DNA of 21,848 nt from Methylopumilus sp003533095 (GTDB lineage: Bacteria > Pseudomonadota > Gammaproteobacteria > Burkholderiales > Methylophilaceae): positions 1-21,848 of the forward strand of contig CAXBPZ010000017.1 in assembly GCA_963977845.1 (NCBI GenBank), read 5' to 3'. Position 1 is the stretch's first letter. Each line of letters begins with the position of its first letter. The notes under the pieces are model-generated. The model made no database searches, had not been told where the DNA came from, and worked only from the letters and a program-made list of their open reading frames with translations. The translations under genes and the position numbers were made by a program. Positions 13,201 to 21,771 of this stretch are shown in pieces.

Positions 13201-14385
13201 TTTGGAAGAATTGAAAGATTACTTATAAACAAAGTTGCAACTGGCGGCCCAAAAGGTTTGAAAAAAGGCGAAAAAATCTCTAAAGATTTTCTAGCTTCAA
13301 TTAATAGATATGATTGGTTTGATATTCGTTTAGGTAATGACGACGCTTCAAAACAACTAGAAACATTGAAAGATAATTTATCAGTTGCTAAAGAACAATT
13401 TGATAAACGTTTTGAAGAGAAAAAACGTAAATTAACACAAGGTGACGAACTCCCTCCAGGCGTTCAAAAAATGGTTAAGGTCTACTTAGCTGTGAAACGC
13501 AGAATTCAACCTGGCGATAAAATGGCCGGACGTCACGGTAATAAAGGTGTGGTTTCAAAAATCGCTCCTGTAGAAGATATGCCGCATATGGCTGATGGTA
13601 CACCTTTGGATATTGTATTAAATCCATTAGGCGTGCCTTCTCGAATGAACATCGGTCAAATTTTAGAAACCCATCTTGGATGGGCAGCTAAAGGGTTAGG
13701 CGTTCGTATAGGCGAAATGTTAAAAGAAGAAGCGAAGATTACTGAAGTTCGTAAATTCTTAGATCAAATATACAACGATGCTTCTGGTAAAAAAGAAGAT
13801 ATTAAGTCATTGAACGATGATGAAGTTGTAGAACTTGCGCAACACTTAAAAAATGGTGTTCCATTTGCTACATCCGTATTTGATGGCGCATCTGAATCTG
13901 ACATTAAATATATGTTAGATCTTGCTTACCCAGATAATGATCCTAAAACAGAACTCTTGCAATTTTCAGCAAATAAAACGCAAGTTAAGTTGTTTGATGG
14001 CCGTACAGGTGAGGCATTTGAAAGACCTGTCACAGTAGGCTACATGCATGTTCTTAAATTACATCATTTAGTTGATGACAAAATGCATGCTCGTTCAACT
14101 GGACCATACTCTCTTGTAACGCAACAACCTCTCGGTGGTAAAGCACAATTCGGTGGACAACGTTTTGGTGAAATGGAAGTTTGGGCACTTGAAGCATACG
14201 GCGCTTCTTACACCTTACAAGAAATGTTGACTGTTAAATCAGATGACGTTGCTGGAAGAACTAAAGTATATGAAAACATAGTGAAGGGTGAGCATAAGAT
14301 TGATGCGGGTATGCCTGAATCATTCAATGTGTTGGTTAAAGAAATTCGTTCACTAGCTATTGATATTGACCTCGATAGAAACTAA
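10216..14385 (+). CDS. rpoB: DNA-directed RNA polymerase subunit beta
   Basis: The beta subunit forms one pincer and half of the active site of RNA polymerase. The 1389-residue product (E. coli 1342) is full length. The rifampicin pocket is wild type at the main resistance sites: SSQLSQFMDQ with D540, H550 and S555 (D516, H526 and S531 in E. coli). The catalytic-side E837-D838 in NGYNFEDS and the lysines K1102 and K1110 (GDKMAGRHGNKGV) are present, and the C-terminal part that pairs with RpoC is intact. S576 replaces the usual Pro in the DVHPTHYGR segment. AGGAG lies 5 nt before the ATG. rpoC follows after 11 nt. Expression is probably set by read-through of the upstream terminator. Confidence 0.99.
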   Translation: MSYSFTEKKRIRKSFAKRERVQDIPYLLTMQLESYAAFLQKNTHPEQRLSEGLQSTFNSVFPIVSHSGNARLDFVTYNLGEEAFDVKECQQRGLTYGVPLRVKVRLTLMDKEASKPTVKEIKEQEVYMGEIPLMTDNGSFVINGTERVIVSQLHRSPGVFFEHDRGKTHSSGKLLFSARIIPYRGSWLDFEFDPKDYLYFRVDRRRKMPVTILLKALGYSPEQILETYYDFDSFHVTAKSIEFELVPDRLRGEIAKFDIADKRGNVIVQKDKRITVKHIRDMEKAGVNKITVDKDFILGRKISKAIVDKNTGEVIANANDEITESVLDKFIEVGVGQIHTLYSNDLDHGDYISQTLTSDEVPDQYSAKVAIYRMMRPGEPPTEDAVEALFKGLFFNEDRYDLSNVGRMKFNRRAYPKVYEQHANWLQRFYKRVGAQGETGANILSNDDILAVIGVLIELRNGRGEIDDIDHLGNRRIRSVGELVENQFRTGLVRVERAVKERLSQAEADNLMPHDLINSKPISSAIREFFGSSQLSQFMDQTNPLSEITHKRRVSALGPGGLTRERAGFEVRDVHSTHYGRVCPIETPEGPNIGLINSLALYARTNQYGFLETPYRRVENGKVTAKIDYLSAIEESEFVIAQANTELDNKGHFQDDLISCRHRNEFTMSSVDPIQYMDVAPGQIVSVAAALIPFLEHDDANRALMGANMQRQAVPCLRAEKAVVGTGIERTVATDSGTTVQAKRGGVVDYVDSRRIVIRVNDDEAADGEVGVDIYNLTKYTRSNQNTNINQRPLVKIGNKIARGDVIADGASTDVGELALGQNMLVGFMPWNGYNFEDSILISERVVAEDRYTSIHIEELSVVSRDTKLGPEEITRDISNLSERMLGRLDESGIIYIGAEVESGDVLVGKVTPKGETQLTPEEKLLRAIFGEKASDVKDTSLRVPSGMSGTIIDVQVFTREGIDRDSRAQQIIDDQLKHFKQDLADQLRIVEDDTFGRIERLLINKVATGGPKGLKKGEKISKDFLASINRYDWFDIRLGNDDASKQLETLKDNLSVAKEQFDKRFEEKKRKLTQGDELPPGVQKMVKVYLAVKRRIQPGDKMAGRHGNKGVVSKIAPVEDMPHMADGTPLDIVLNPLGVPSRMNIGQILETHLGWAAKGLGVRIGEMLKEEAKITEVRKFLDQIYNDASGKKEDIKSLNDDEVVELAQHLKNGVPFATSVFDGASESDIKYMLDLAYPDNDPKTELLQFSANKTQVKLFDGRTGEAFERPVTVGYMHVLKLHHLVDDKMHARSTGPYSLVTQQPLGGKAQFGGQRFGEMEVWALEAYGASYTLQEMLTVKSDDVAGRTKVYENIVKGEHKIDAGMPESFNVLVKEIRSLAIDIDLDRN

Positions 14386-14396
14386 GGAGATCACAA

Positions 14397-17300
14397 ATGA
14401 AAGCTTTATTAGACCTATTTAAACAGGTTACACAAGAAGAAGAGTTTGATGCAATTAAGATTGCATTAGCATCTCCAGAAAAAATTCGTTCATGGTCTTA
14501 CGGTGAAGTTAAGAAGCCAGAGACGATTAATTACAGAACATTTAAACCTGAAAGAGATGGTTTGTTTTGCGCAAAAATATTTGGACCCATTAAAGACTAT
14601 GAATGTCTTTGCGGTAAATATAAACGACTTAAACATCGTGGTGTGATTTGTGAAAAATGTGGTGTTGAAGTTACGCTATCTAAGGTGCGTCGTGAGCGCA
14701 TGGGTCATATTGACTTAGCAAGTCCAGTTGCACATATTTGGTTTTTAAAGAGCCTACCAAGTCGTCTAGGTATGGTGCTCGATATTGCATTAAGAGATAT
14801 TGAACGCGTTCTTTATTTTGAAGCATTTATTGTCGTTGATCCTGGTATGACTCCTTTAACAAGAGGACAACTTCTTACGGAAGATGACTACCTTGCAAAA
14901 GTAGAAGAGTTTGGTGACGAATTTACGGCGGTAATGGGTGCAGAAGCAATTAAAGAATTACTTAAATCACTTGATATCAATAGTGAAATTGAAAAATTAA
15001 GAACTGAACTAGCTGAAACAGGCTCAGAAGCAAAAATTAAAAAAATTGCTAAGCGCTTAAAAGTACTTGAGGCATTCCAAAAATCAGGTATCAAGCCTGA
15101 ATGGATGATTTTAGAAATTCTTCCTGTGCTTCCTCCTGAACTAAGACCATTAGTTCCTCTTGATGGAGGTAGATTTGCTACATCAGACCTTAACGATTTA
15201 TATCGAAGAGTGATTAATAGAAATAATCGCTTAAGAAGACTATTAGATCTTAAAGCACCAGAAATTATCGTTAGAAATGAAAAACGTATGTTGCAAGAAG
15301 CGGTGGACTCACTGCTTGATAATGGCAGACGTGGCAAAGTTATGACAGGCGCTAATAAACGACCATTAAAATCTCTTGCCGACATGATTAAAGGTAAGGG
15401 CGGTCGTTTCAGACAAAACCTTTTAGGTAAGCGCGTTGATTACTCTGGCCGTTCAGTAATTGTTGTTGGACCACAATTAAAACTTCATCAATGTGGTTTG
15501 CCAAAGAAAATGGCACTTGAATTATTCAAGCCTTTTATTTTCCATAAATTAGAAGTGTTAGGTCTTTCTACAACTATTAAAGCAGCAAAGAAAAAAGTAG
15601 AAGAAGAAGGACCAGAAGTTTGGGATATCCTTGAGGACGTAATTAGAGAGCATCCTGTTTTATTAAACAGAGCCCCAACATTACATCGTTTAGGGATTCA
15701 AGCTTTTGAACCTATCTTGATTGAAGGTAAAGCAATTCAATTGCATCCTTTAGTTTGTGCTGCATTTAACGCCGACTTTGACGGTGACCAAATGGCGGTT
15801 CACGTTCCTTTATCTCTTGAGGCTCAGATGGAAGCAAGAACCTTAATGCTTGCATCTAATAACGTTTTATCTCCTGCGAATGGCGAACCAATTATTGTTC
15901 CATCACAAGACATTGTGCTTGGTCTTTATTATATGACTCGAGACAAAATTGCTGCTCGTGGTGAAGGTATGAAGTTTACAGATGTGGCAGAAGTGCATCG
16001 TGCTTTCGATAGCGGCTTAGTCGACATTCATGCTCGCGTAACAGTTCGTATTAAAGAAACTGAATTAGGTTTAGATGGCACAACTACCGATAAAGTGAAT
16101 CGATATGAAACTACAGTTGGTAGAGCAATACTCTCTGAAATTCTTCCAGCAGGACTTTCTTTTGATTTAATTAACAAAGCATTAAAGAAAAAAGAAATTT
16201 CAAAATTAATTAATGCAGGATTTAGACGTGTAGGCATTAGAGAGACAGTAATTCTTGCTGATAAATTAATGTATATGGGTTACACCTATGCAACAAAAGC
16301 AGGTATCTCAATCAGTATTCATGACATGCTTGTTCCACCAGAAAAAGAACAGCTTATTGAAGTTGCTGAATCTGAAGTTAAAGAAATTGAAGATCAATAT
16401 ATTTCAGGTCTTGTGACACAAGGCGAAAGATATAACAAAGTTGTTGATATCTGGGGTCGTGCAGGCGACAAAGTTGCTGATGCGATGATGAAACAACTTA
16501 AAGAAGAACCGGTTAAAAATGATGCTGGCGAAAATGTGAAAGGTAAAGATGGTAAAGATCTTTATCAAGAATCATTTAATGCAATTTATATGATGGCTGA
16601 TTCTGGTGCACGAGGATCTGCGGCTCAAGTAAGACAGCTTGCAGGTATGCGAGGATTGATGGCGAGACCTGATGGATCAATTATTGAAACACCAATCACA
16701 GCTAACTTCCGTGATGGTTTAAATGTTCTTCAGTACTTTATTTCTACGCACGGTGCGCGAAAAGGCCTTGCAGATACAGCATTAAAAACAGCTAACTCAG
16801 GTTATTTAACAAGACGTTTAGTTGATGTGACTCAAGATCTTGTGGTGACTGAGCATGATTGCGGCACTGAAGATGGTCTAGTTACTAAAGCGCTTATCAA
16901 AGGCGGAGAAGTAGTAGAGCCATTGCGCGATCGTATTCTAGGTCGGGTGAACGCACTTGATATTCTCAATCCAGAAAATCAAGAAGTGGTCTATCCAAAA
17001 GGAACATTGCTTGAAGAAGATCACGTTGAAAAAATTGATGCACTTGGTATTGATGAGGTTAAAGTAAGAACGGCACTAACTTGCGAAACAAGACATGGTA
17101 TTTGTTCTCAATGTTATGGCCGTGATTTAGGCCGTGGTAAATTAATTAGTCAGGGCGAGTCTATCGGTGTGATTGCAGCGCAGTCTATCGGTGAGCCTGG
17201 TACACAATTAACGATGAGAACTTTCCACATTGGTGGCGCAGTTTCCAGAGCTGCATCAGTAAGCCAGGTTGAGAGTAAATCAAACGGTGTTATTCAATTT

Positions 17301-18638
17301 ACTTCTACAATGCGATACGTAACAAACGCTCGAAATGAGCAAGTAGTTATTTCTCGTAATGGTGAATTAATTATTCAAGATGAAAGTGGTCGCGAAAGAG
17401 AGCGTCACAAAGTTCCTTATGGCGCAAATCTTGTTGTTCAAGATGGTAAGCCAATTAAGGCTGGTGGGGTTCTTGCAACATGGGATCCACACACACGTCC
17501 AATTATTTCTGAATATGCTGGACAAGTTAAATTTGAAAACGTTGAAGAGGGTATTACGGTTGCAAAACAAATTGATGATGTCACAGGTTTATCATCTCTG
17601 GTTGTAATCGATCCTAAGCAACGTGCAGGTCAATCAAAAGGCTTGAGACCTCAAATTAAAATTTTAGATGTTGCAGGTAATGAAGTTAAATTAGCAGGCA
17701 GTGATATATCTGTTAATGTAACTTTCCAACTTGGTTACATCATTACAGTTAAAGACTCTCAAGAAGTTAAAGTGGGTGATGTGATTGCACGTATTCCGCA
17801 AGAATCGTCTAAAACAAGAGATATTACCGGCGGTCTTCCAAGAGTTGCTGAGTTATTTGAAGCGAGATCTCCAAAAGATGCAGGTATGTTAGCTGAAAGC
17901 ACAGGTACAGTTTCATTTGGTAAAGACACCAAAGGTAAACAAAGACTTGTGATTACAGATCTTGAAGGTGTTTCAAAAGAATTTTTAATTCCTAAAGACA
18001 AACATGTAACCGCTCATGACGGTCAAGTGGTAACAAAAGGTGAAGTTATTGTTGACGGACCTGCGGATCCACAAGACATTCTTCGTCTTCAAGGCAGAGA
18101 AGCTTTGGCAAGATATATCATTGATGAAGTTCAAGATGTATATAGATTGCAAGGCGTTAAGATTAATGACAAACACATTGAAGTCATTGTAAGACAAATG
18201 TTAAGACGCGTTCGTATTACTGATGCAGGTGATACTTCATTTATTCAAGGTGAACAAGTTGAAAGAGCTGAAGTATTAACTGAAAATGAATTGGTGTTGT
18301 CACAAGATAAAAAGCCAGCCGAATATGAGTATGTGCTGTTAGGTATTACTAAAGCATCACTATCAACAGATTCATTTATTTCAGCTGCTTCGTTCCAAGA
18401 AACAACCCGCGTTCTCACTGAAGCTGCAATTTTAGGTAAGCGTGATGACCTAAGAGGACTCAAAGAGAATGTGATTGTTGGTAGATTAATTCCTGCAGGT
18501 ACAGGCTTGGCTTATCATGAAACAAGAAAAGCTGCTGCTGCGGAAGATATTGATCCTGTTGAAGTTCCACTCGATCAGATTTCGGCTCCAATTGAAGAGG
18601 CTCAAATTAGCCCTGAAATTGAAGCGCCGACTGAATGA
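14397..18638 (+). CDS. rpoC: DNA-directed RNA polymerase subunit beta'
   Basis: The beta' subunit carries the catalytic Mg2+ site and the clamp of RNA polymerase. Of 1413 residues (E. coli 1407), the active-site motif NADFDGDQ lies at 458-465 with D460, D462 and D464 at exactly the E. coli positions. Zinc site 1 is C70, C72, C85 and C88 (CLCGKYKRLK...CEKC). Zinc site 2 is C822, C896, C903 and C906. The bridge helix (STHGARKGLADTALKTANSG) and trigger loop (GEPGTQLTMRTFHIGG) are intact. The C-terminus ends in an acidic Pro/Glu/Ile-rich tail. AAGGAG precedes the ATG. No terminator is seen after the stop; a new promoter begins 5 nt later. Confidence 0.99.
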   Translation: MKALLDLFKQVTQEEEFDAIKIALASPEKIRSWSYGEVKKPETINYRTFKPERDGLFCAKIFGPIKDYECLCGKYKRLKHRGVICEKCGVEVTLSKVRRERMGHIDLASPVAHIWFLKSLPSRLGMVLDIALRDIERVLYFEAFIVVDPGMTPLTRGQLLTEDDYLAKVEEFGDEFTAVMGAEAIKELLKSLDINSEIEKLRTELAETGSEAKIKKIAKRLKVLEAFQKSGIKPEWMILEILPVLPPELRPLVPLDGGRFATSDLNDLYRRVINRNNRLRRLLDLKAPEIIVRNEKRMLQEAVDSLLDNGRRGKVMTGANKRPLKSLADMIKGKGGRFRQNLLGKRVDYSGRSVIVVGPQLKLHQCGLPKKMALELFKPFIFHKLEVLGLSTTIKAAKKKVEEEGPEVWDILEDVIREHPVLLNRAPTLHRLGIQAFEPILIEGKAIQLHPLVCAAFNADFDGDQMAVHVPLSLEAQMEARTLMLASNNVLSPANGEPIIVPSQDIVLGLYYMTRDKIAARGEGMKFTDVAEVHRAFDSGLVDIHARVTVRIKETELGLDGTTTDKVNRYETTVGRAILSEILPAGLSFDLINKALKKKEISKLINAGFRRVGIRETVILADKLMYMGYTYATKAGISISIHDMLVPPEKEQLIEVAESEVKEIEDQYISGLVTQGERYNKVVDIWGRAGDKVADAMMKQLKEEPVKNDAGENVKGKDGKDLYQESFNAIYMMADSGARGSAAQVRQLAGMRGLMARPDGSIIETPITANFRDGLNVLQYFISTHGARKGLADTALKTANSGYLTRRLVDVTQDLVVTEHDCGTEDGLVTKALIKGGEVVEPLRDRILGRVNALDILNPENQEVVYPKGTLLEEDHVEKIDALGIDEVKVRTALTCETRHGICSQCYGRDLGRGKLISQGESIGVIAAQSIGEPGTQLTMRTFHIGGAVSRAASVSQVESKSNGVIQFTSTMRYVTNARNEQVVISRNGELIIQDESGRERERHKVPYGANLVVQDGKPIKAGGVLATWDPHTRPIISEYAGQVKFENVEEGITVAKQIDDVTGLSSLVVIDPKQRAGQSKGLRPQIKILDVAGNEVKLAGSDISVNVTFQLGYIITVKDSQEVKVGDVIARIPQESSKTRDITGGLPRVAELFEARSPKDAGMLAESTGTVSFGKDTKGKQRLVITDLEGVSKEFLIPKDKHVTAHDGQVVTKGEVIVDGPADPQDILRLQGREALARYIIDEVQDVYRLQGVKINDKHIEVIVRQMLRRVRITDAGDTSFIQGEQVERAEVLTENELVLSQDKKPAEYEYVLLGITKASLSTDSFISAASFQETTRVLTEAAILGKRDDLRGLKENVIVGRLIPAGTGLAYHETRKAAAAEDIDPVEVPLDQISAPIEEAQISPEIEAPTE

Positions 18639-18642
18639 TAGG

Positions 18643-18671
18643 TTGACATTATGCAGGAACCAAAATACAAT
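18643..18671 (+). promoter_or_regulatory. sigma70 promoter of the str operon (rpsL-rpsG-fusA-tuf)
   Basis: A perfect -35 TTGACA (18643-18648), a 17-nt spacer and a 5/6 -10 TACAAT (18666-18671). The -35 starts 5 nt after the rpoC stop. The predicted start near 18678 gives a leader of about 80 nt containing a short CGTC-TTC-GACG hairpin. This is one of the two best promoter matches in the window. Confidence 0.8.
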
Positions 18672-18757
18672 TTGCGGCTTTTTGGGATCTTCGTCTTCGA
18701 CGTGAGATTTTAAAGAGACATCATTAATAGTAAGTTAGAAATTTAAGGATTTAGGCG

Positions 18758-19135
18758 ATGCCAACAATTAATCAGTTAATTCGTAAACCACGAAAAAAAG
18801 TTGAAAGTAAGAGCAAAGTACCAGCTCTAGAAGCTTCACCTCAAAAAAGAGGTGTGTGTACGCGTGTTTACACAACAACACCAAAAAAACCAAACTCTGC
18901 TTTGCGTAAAGTGGCTAAAGTTCGTCTGACGAATGGTTACGAAGTGATTAGTTATATCGGTGGTGAAGGCCATAACTTACAGGAACACTCTGTAGTTTTA
19001 TTAAGAGGCGGTCGAGTAAAGGACTTACCTGGTGTTCGATATCATATGGTGCGAGGTAGTTTGGACACAGCTGGTGTTAAAGATCGTAAACAATCTCGAT
19101 CTAAATATGGCGCAAAACGCCCTAAAGAAGCTTAA
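18758..19135 (+). CDS. rpsL: 30S ribosomal protein S12
   Basis: S12 lies at the decoding centre and contributes to translational accuracy. The 125-residue product has TTPKKPNSALRKVAKVRLT with Lys43, the main streptomycin-resistance site, in its sensitive form. GGRVKDLPGVRYH holds Lys88 and Asp89, the latter the residue methylthiolated in many bacteria. The length matches E. coli (124). AAGGAT (18746-18751) precedes the ATG. First gene of the str operon, 33 nt before rpsG. Confidence 0.98.
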   Translation: MPTINQLIRKPRKKVESKSKVPALEASPQKRGVCTRVYTTTPKKPNSALRKVAKVRLTNGYEVISYIGGEGHNLQEHSVVLLRGGRVKDLPGVRYHMVRGSLDTAGVKDRKQSRSKYGAKRPKEA

Positions 19136-19168
19136 GTTTTTAGAATACTAAATTAAGGTAAACAAAAT

Positions 19169-19639
19169 ATGCCAAGACGTAGAGAAGTTCCCAAAAGAAT
19201 CATCCTTCAGGATCCAAAATTCGGAAGCCAAGAGGTTTCTAAATTTGTGAATGTATTAATGACGAGCGGAAAAAAATCCGTTGCTGAAAGATTAATTTAC
19301 GGTGCATTTGATCAAATTAAAACGAAAAGTGGTAAAGACCCTATCGAAGTATTTTCTCTCGCATTAACGAATTTAAGACCAGTTGTTGAAGTAAAAAGTC
19401 GTCGCGTAGGCGGTGCTAACTATCAAGTACCTGTGGAAGTTAGACCTTCAAGACGTGTTGCTTTAGCTATGAGATGGTTAAGAGATGCAGCTCGTAAAAG
19501 AGGTGAAAAATCAATGGATTTGCGTTTAGCGGCAGAAATTGTAGAAGCTTCAGAAAATAAAGGCGCTGCAATGAAAAAACGTGAAGAAGTTCATAGAATG
19601 GCAGAAGCCAATAAAGCGTTTTCACATTTCCGTTTCTAA
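19169..19639 (+). CDS. rpsG: 30S ribosomal protein S7
   Basis: S7 nucleates assembly of the 30S head, contacts the E-site tRNA and represses the str operon in E. coli. The 156 residues begin MPRRREVPKRIILQDPKFGS and contain NVLMTSGKKSVAERLIYGAF, the NYQVPVEV hairpin and WLRDAARKRGEKSM, all typical. The spacer to rpsL is only 33 nt and lacks the larger structured S7-binding region known between these genes in E. coli, so any autoregulation must use a different site. TAAGG lies upstream of the ATG. Confidence 0.98.
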   Translation: MPRRREVPKRIILQDPKFGSQEVSKFVNVLMTSGKKSVAERLIYGAFDQIKTKSGKDPIEVFSLALTNLRPVVEVKSRRVGGANYQVPVEVRPSRRVALAMRWLRDAARKRGEKSMDLRLAAEIVEASENKGAAMKKREEVHRMAEANKAFSHFRF

Positions 19640-19665
19640 ACATAAAAATTAAAAGGTAATTCAAA

Positions 19666-21756
19666 GTGGCTCGTACAACCCCCATTAATAGATACAGAAA
19701 TATAGGAATTAGCGCGCATATTGATGCAGGTAAAACTACAACAACTGAGCGTATTCTTTTTTATACAGGGGTAAACCATAAAATTGGTGAAGTGCATGAT
19801 GGCGCTGCAACCATGGACTGGATGGAACAAGAGCAAGAGCGAGGTATTACTATTACTTCAGCGGCGACAACTTGTTTCTGGAAAGGTATGGCCGGACAAT
19901 TTGATCAACATCGTATTAATATTATTGATACCCCAGGACACGTTGACTTTACTATTGAAGTAGAGCGATCAATGCGCGTTCTTGACGGTGCATGCATGGT
20001 GTACTGTGCAGTGGGTGGCGTTCAACCTCAATCAGAAACTGTTTGGCGTCAAGCAAATAAATATAAAGTCCCACGCCTTGCATTCGTGAATAAAATGGAT
20101 AGAGCTGGCGCAAACTTTTTTAAAGTTTACGATCAGATGCGTTTACGTTTAAAGGCAAATCCAATCGCTCTTCAAGTCCCTATTGGTGCTGAAGAAAAAT
20201 TTGAAGGCGTTGTTGACCTTATTAAGATGAAAGCGATTTATTGGGATGATTCATCTCAAGGTATGAAGTTTGATTATCGCGATATTCCAGCTGATTTAGT
20301 TGATACATGTAAAGAATGGCGCGAAAAAATGGTTGAAGCAGCAGCTGAGGCCAATGAAGAATTAATGAATAAATACTTAGAAAGTGGCGATCTAAGTGAA
20401 GAAGAAATTAAAAAAGGCTTACGTCTTAGAACGATTAGTTTTGAAATTGTGCCGATGTTATGCGGTTCAGCTTTTAAGAATAAAGGCGTTCAAGCCATGT
20501 TGGATGCGGTCATTGAGTTTTTACCTGCACCTACAGACGTGCCTCCCGTGCCATGTGAAGATGCTAAAGGTCAACCTACAACTCGAAAAGCATCTGATGA
20601 AGAGGCTTTTGCAGCATTAGCATTTAAAATTATGACTGACCCTTTTGTGGGCCAATTAATTTTCTTCCGAGTTTACTCTGGCGTAATTAATTCAGGCGAT
20701 ACAATTTACAATCCAATCAAAGGCCGTAAAGAACGTATTGGCCGCATTCTTCAAATGCATGCAAATCAGCGTGAAGAGCTCAAAGAAGTTCGTGCTGGGG
20801 ATATTGCAGCCGCTGTAGGACTTAAGGAAGCAACGACTGGTGACACATTATGTGATGTCAATAGCGAAGTAGTTCTTGAAAGAATGATTTTCCCTGAGCC
20901 TGTAATTCACGTTGCTGTTGAACCTAAAACAAAAGCTGACCAAGAAAAAATGGGTATCGCTTTGAATAGACTAGCTCAAGAAGATCCTTCATTTAGAGTG
21001 AAGACAGATGAGGAAACAAATCAAACCATCATTTCAGGTATGGGCGAACTTCACTTAGAAATTCTTGTAGACCGAATGAAAAGAGAATTTGGTGTTGAAG
21101 CTAACGTAGGTGCTCCGCAAGTGGCTTATAGAGAAGCGATTAAGAAACCCGTTGAAATTGAAGGTAAATTTGTTAAACAATCAGGTGGTAAAGGTCAATA
21201 TGGCCATGTATGGCTCAAAATGGAGCCAAATGAAGCCGGTAAAGGTTTTGAATTTGTTGATGCAATCAAAGGCGGAACAGTACCACGTGAGTTCATTCCT
21301 GCTGTTGAAAAGGGATTGCGTGAAACACTTCCTGCAGGTGTAGTTGCTGGTTATCCAGTGGTAGATGTCAAAGTGACTCTATTTGATGGTTCTTACCATG
21401 ATGTTGACTCAAACGAAAATGCATTTAAAATGGCAGCTTCGATGGCATTTAAAGACGGAATGCGTAAAGCGGACCCTGTCCTTCTTGAGCCTATGATGGC
21501 AGTTGAGGTAGAAACTCCAGAAGATTACATGGGCGATGTGATGGGTGACCTTTCATCTAGACGCGGCATGATTCAAGGTATGGAAGATAATGTTAGTGGC
21601 AAAGTTATTCGCGCCGAAGTTCCATTAGCCGAGATGTTTGGATATTCAACAACGATGCGTTCTTTATCTCAAGGTAGAGCAACATACTCAATGGAATTTA
21701 AGCATTACACAGAAGCACCAAGAAACGTAGCAGAAGCAATTGTTAATAAAAAATAA
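19666..21756 (+). CDS. fusA: Translation elongation factor G
   Basis: EF-G is the GTPase that drives translocation and, with the recycling factor, ribosome splitting. The 696-residue product has the P-loop AHIDAGKT (17-24), the RGITITSAAT switch region, DTPGHVDFT (G3) and NKMD (G4). Domain IV includes the GKGQYGHVW loop region, and domain V ends in SMEFKHYTEAPRNVAEAIV. The start is GTG at 19666, supported by AAAGG at 19652-19656 and the family N-terminus (MARTTPINRYRNIGI). It lies 26 nt after rpsG and 23 nt before the second tuf, the standard str order. The length suggests the housekeeping EF-G and not the EF-G2 paralogue. Confidence 0.98.
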   Translation: MARTTPINRYRNIGISAHIDAGKTTTTERILFYTGVNHKIGEVHDGAATMDWMEQEQERGITITSAATTCFWKGMAGQFDQHRINIIDTPGHVDFTIEVERSMRVLDGACMVYCAVGGVQPQSETVWRQANKYKVPRLAFVNKMDRAGANFFKVYDQMRLRLKANPIALQVPIGAEEKFEGVVDLIKMKAIYWDDSSQGMKFDYRDIPADLVDTCKEWREKMVEAAAEANEELMNKYLESGDLSEEEIKKGLRLRTISFEIVPMLCGSAFKNKGVQAMLDAVIEFLPAPTDVPPVPCEDAKGQPTTRKASDEEAFAALAFKIMTDPFVGQLIFFRVYSGVINSGDTIYNPIKGRKERIGRILQMHANQREELKEVRAGDIAAAVGLKEATTGDTLCDVNSEVVLERMIFPEPVIHVAVEPKTKADQEKMGIALNRLAQEDPSFRVKTDEETNQTIISGMGELHLEILVDRMKREFGVEANVGAPQVAYREAIKKPVEIEGKFVKQSGGKGQYGHVWLKMEPNEAGKGFEFVDAIKGGTVPREFIPAVEKGLRETLPAGVVAGYPVVDVKVTLFDGSYHDVDSNENAFKMAASMAFKDGMRKADPVLLEPMMAVEVETPEDYMGDVMGDLSSRRGMIQGMEDNVSGKVIRAEVPLAEMFGYSTTMRSLSQGRATYSMEFKHYTEAPRNVAEAIVNKK

Positions 21757-21771
21757 GTTAAAAATCTAAGG

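Noticed and set aside
14888..15385. 165-residue frame on the - strand inside rpoC
   Set aside because: It is entirely antisense to conserved beta' residues, is Ser/Leu-rich as expected for the reverse of AT-rich coding DNA, and has no ribosome-binding site or known motif.
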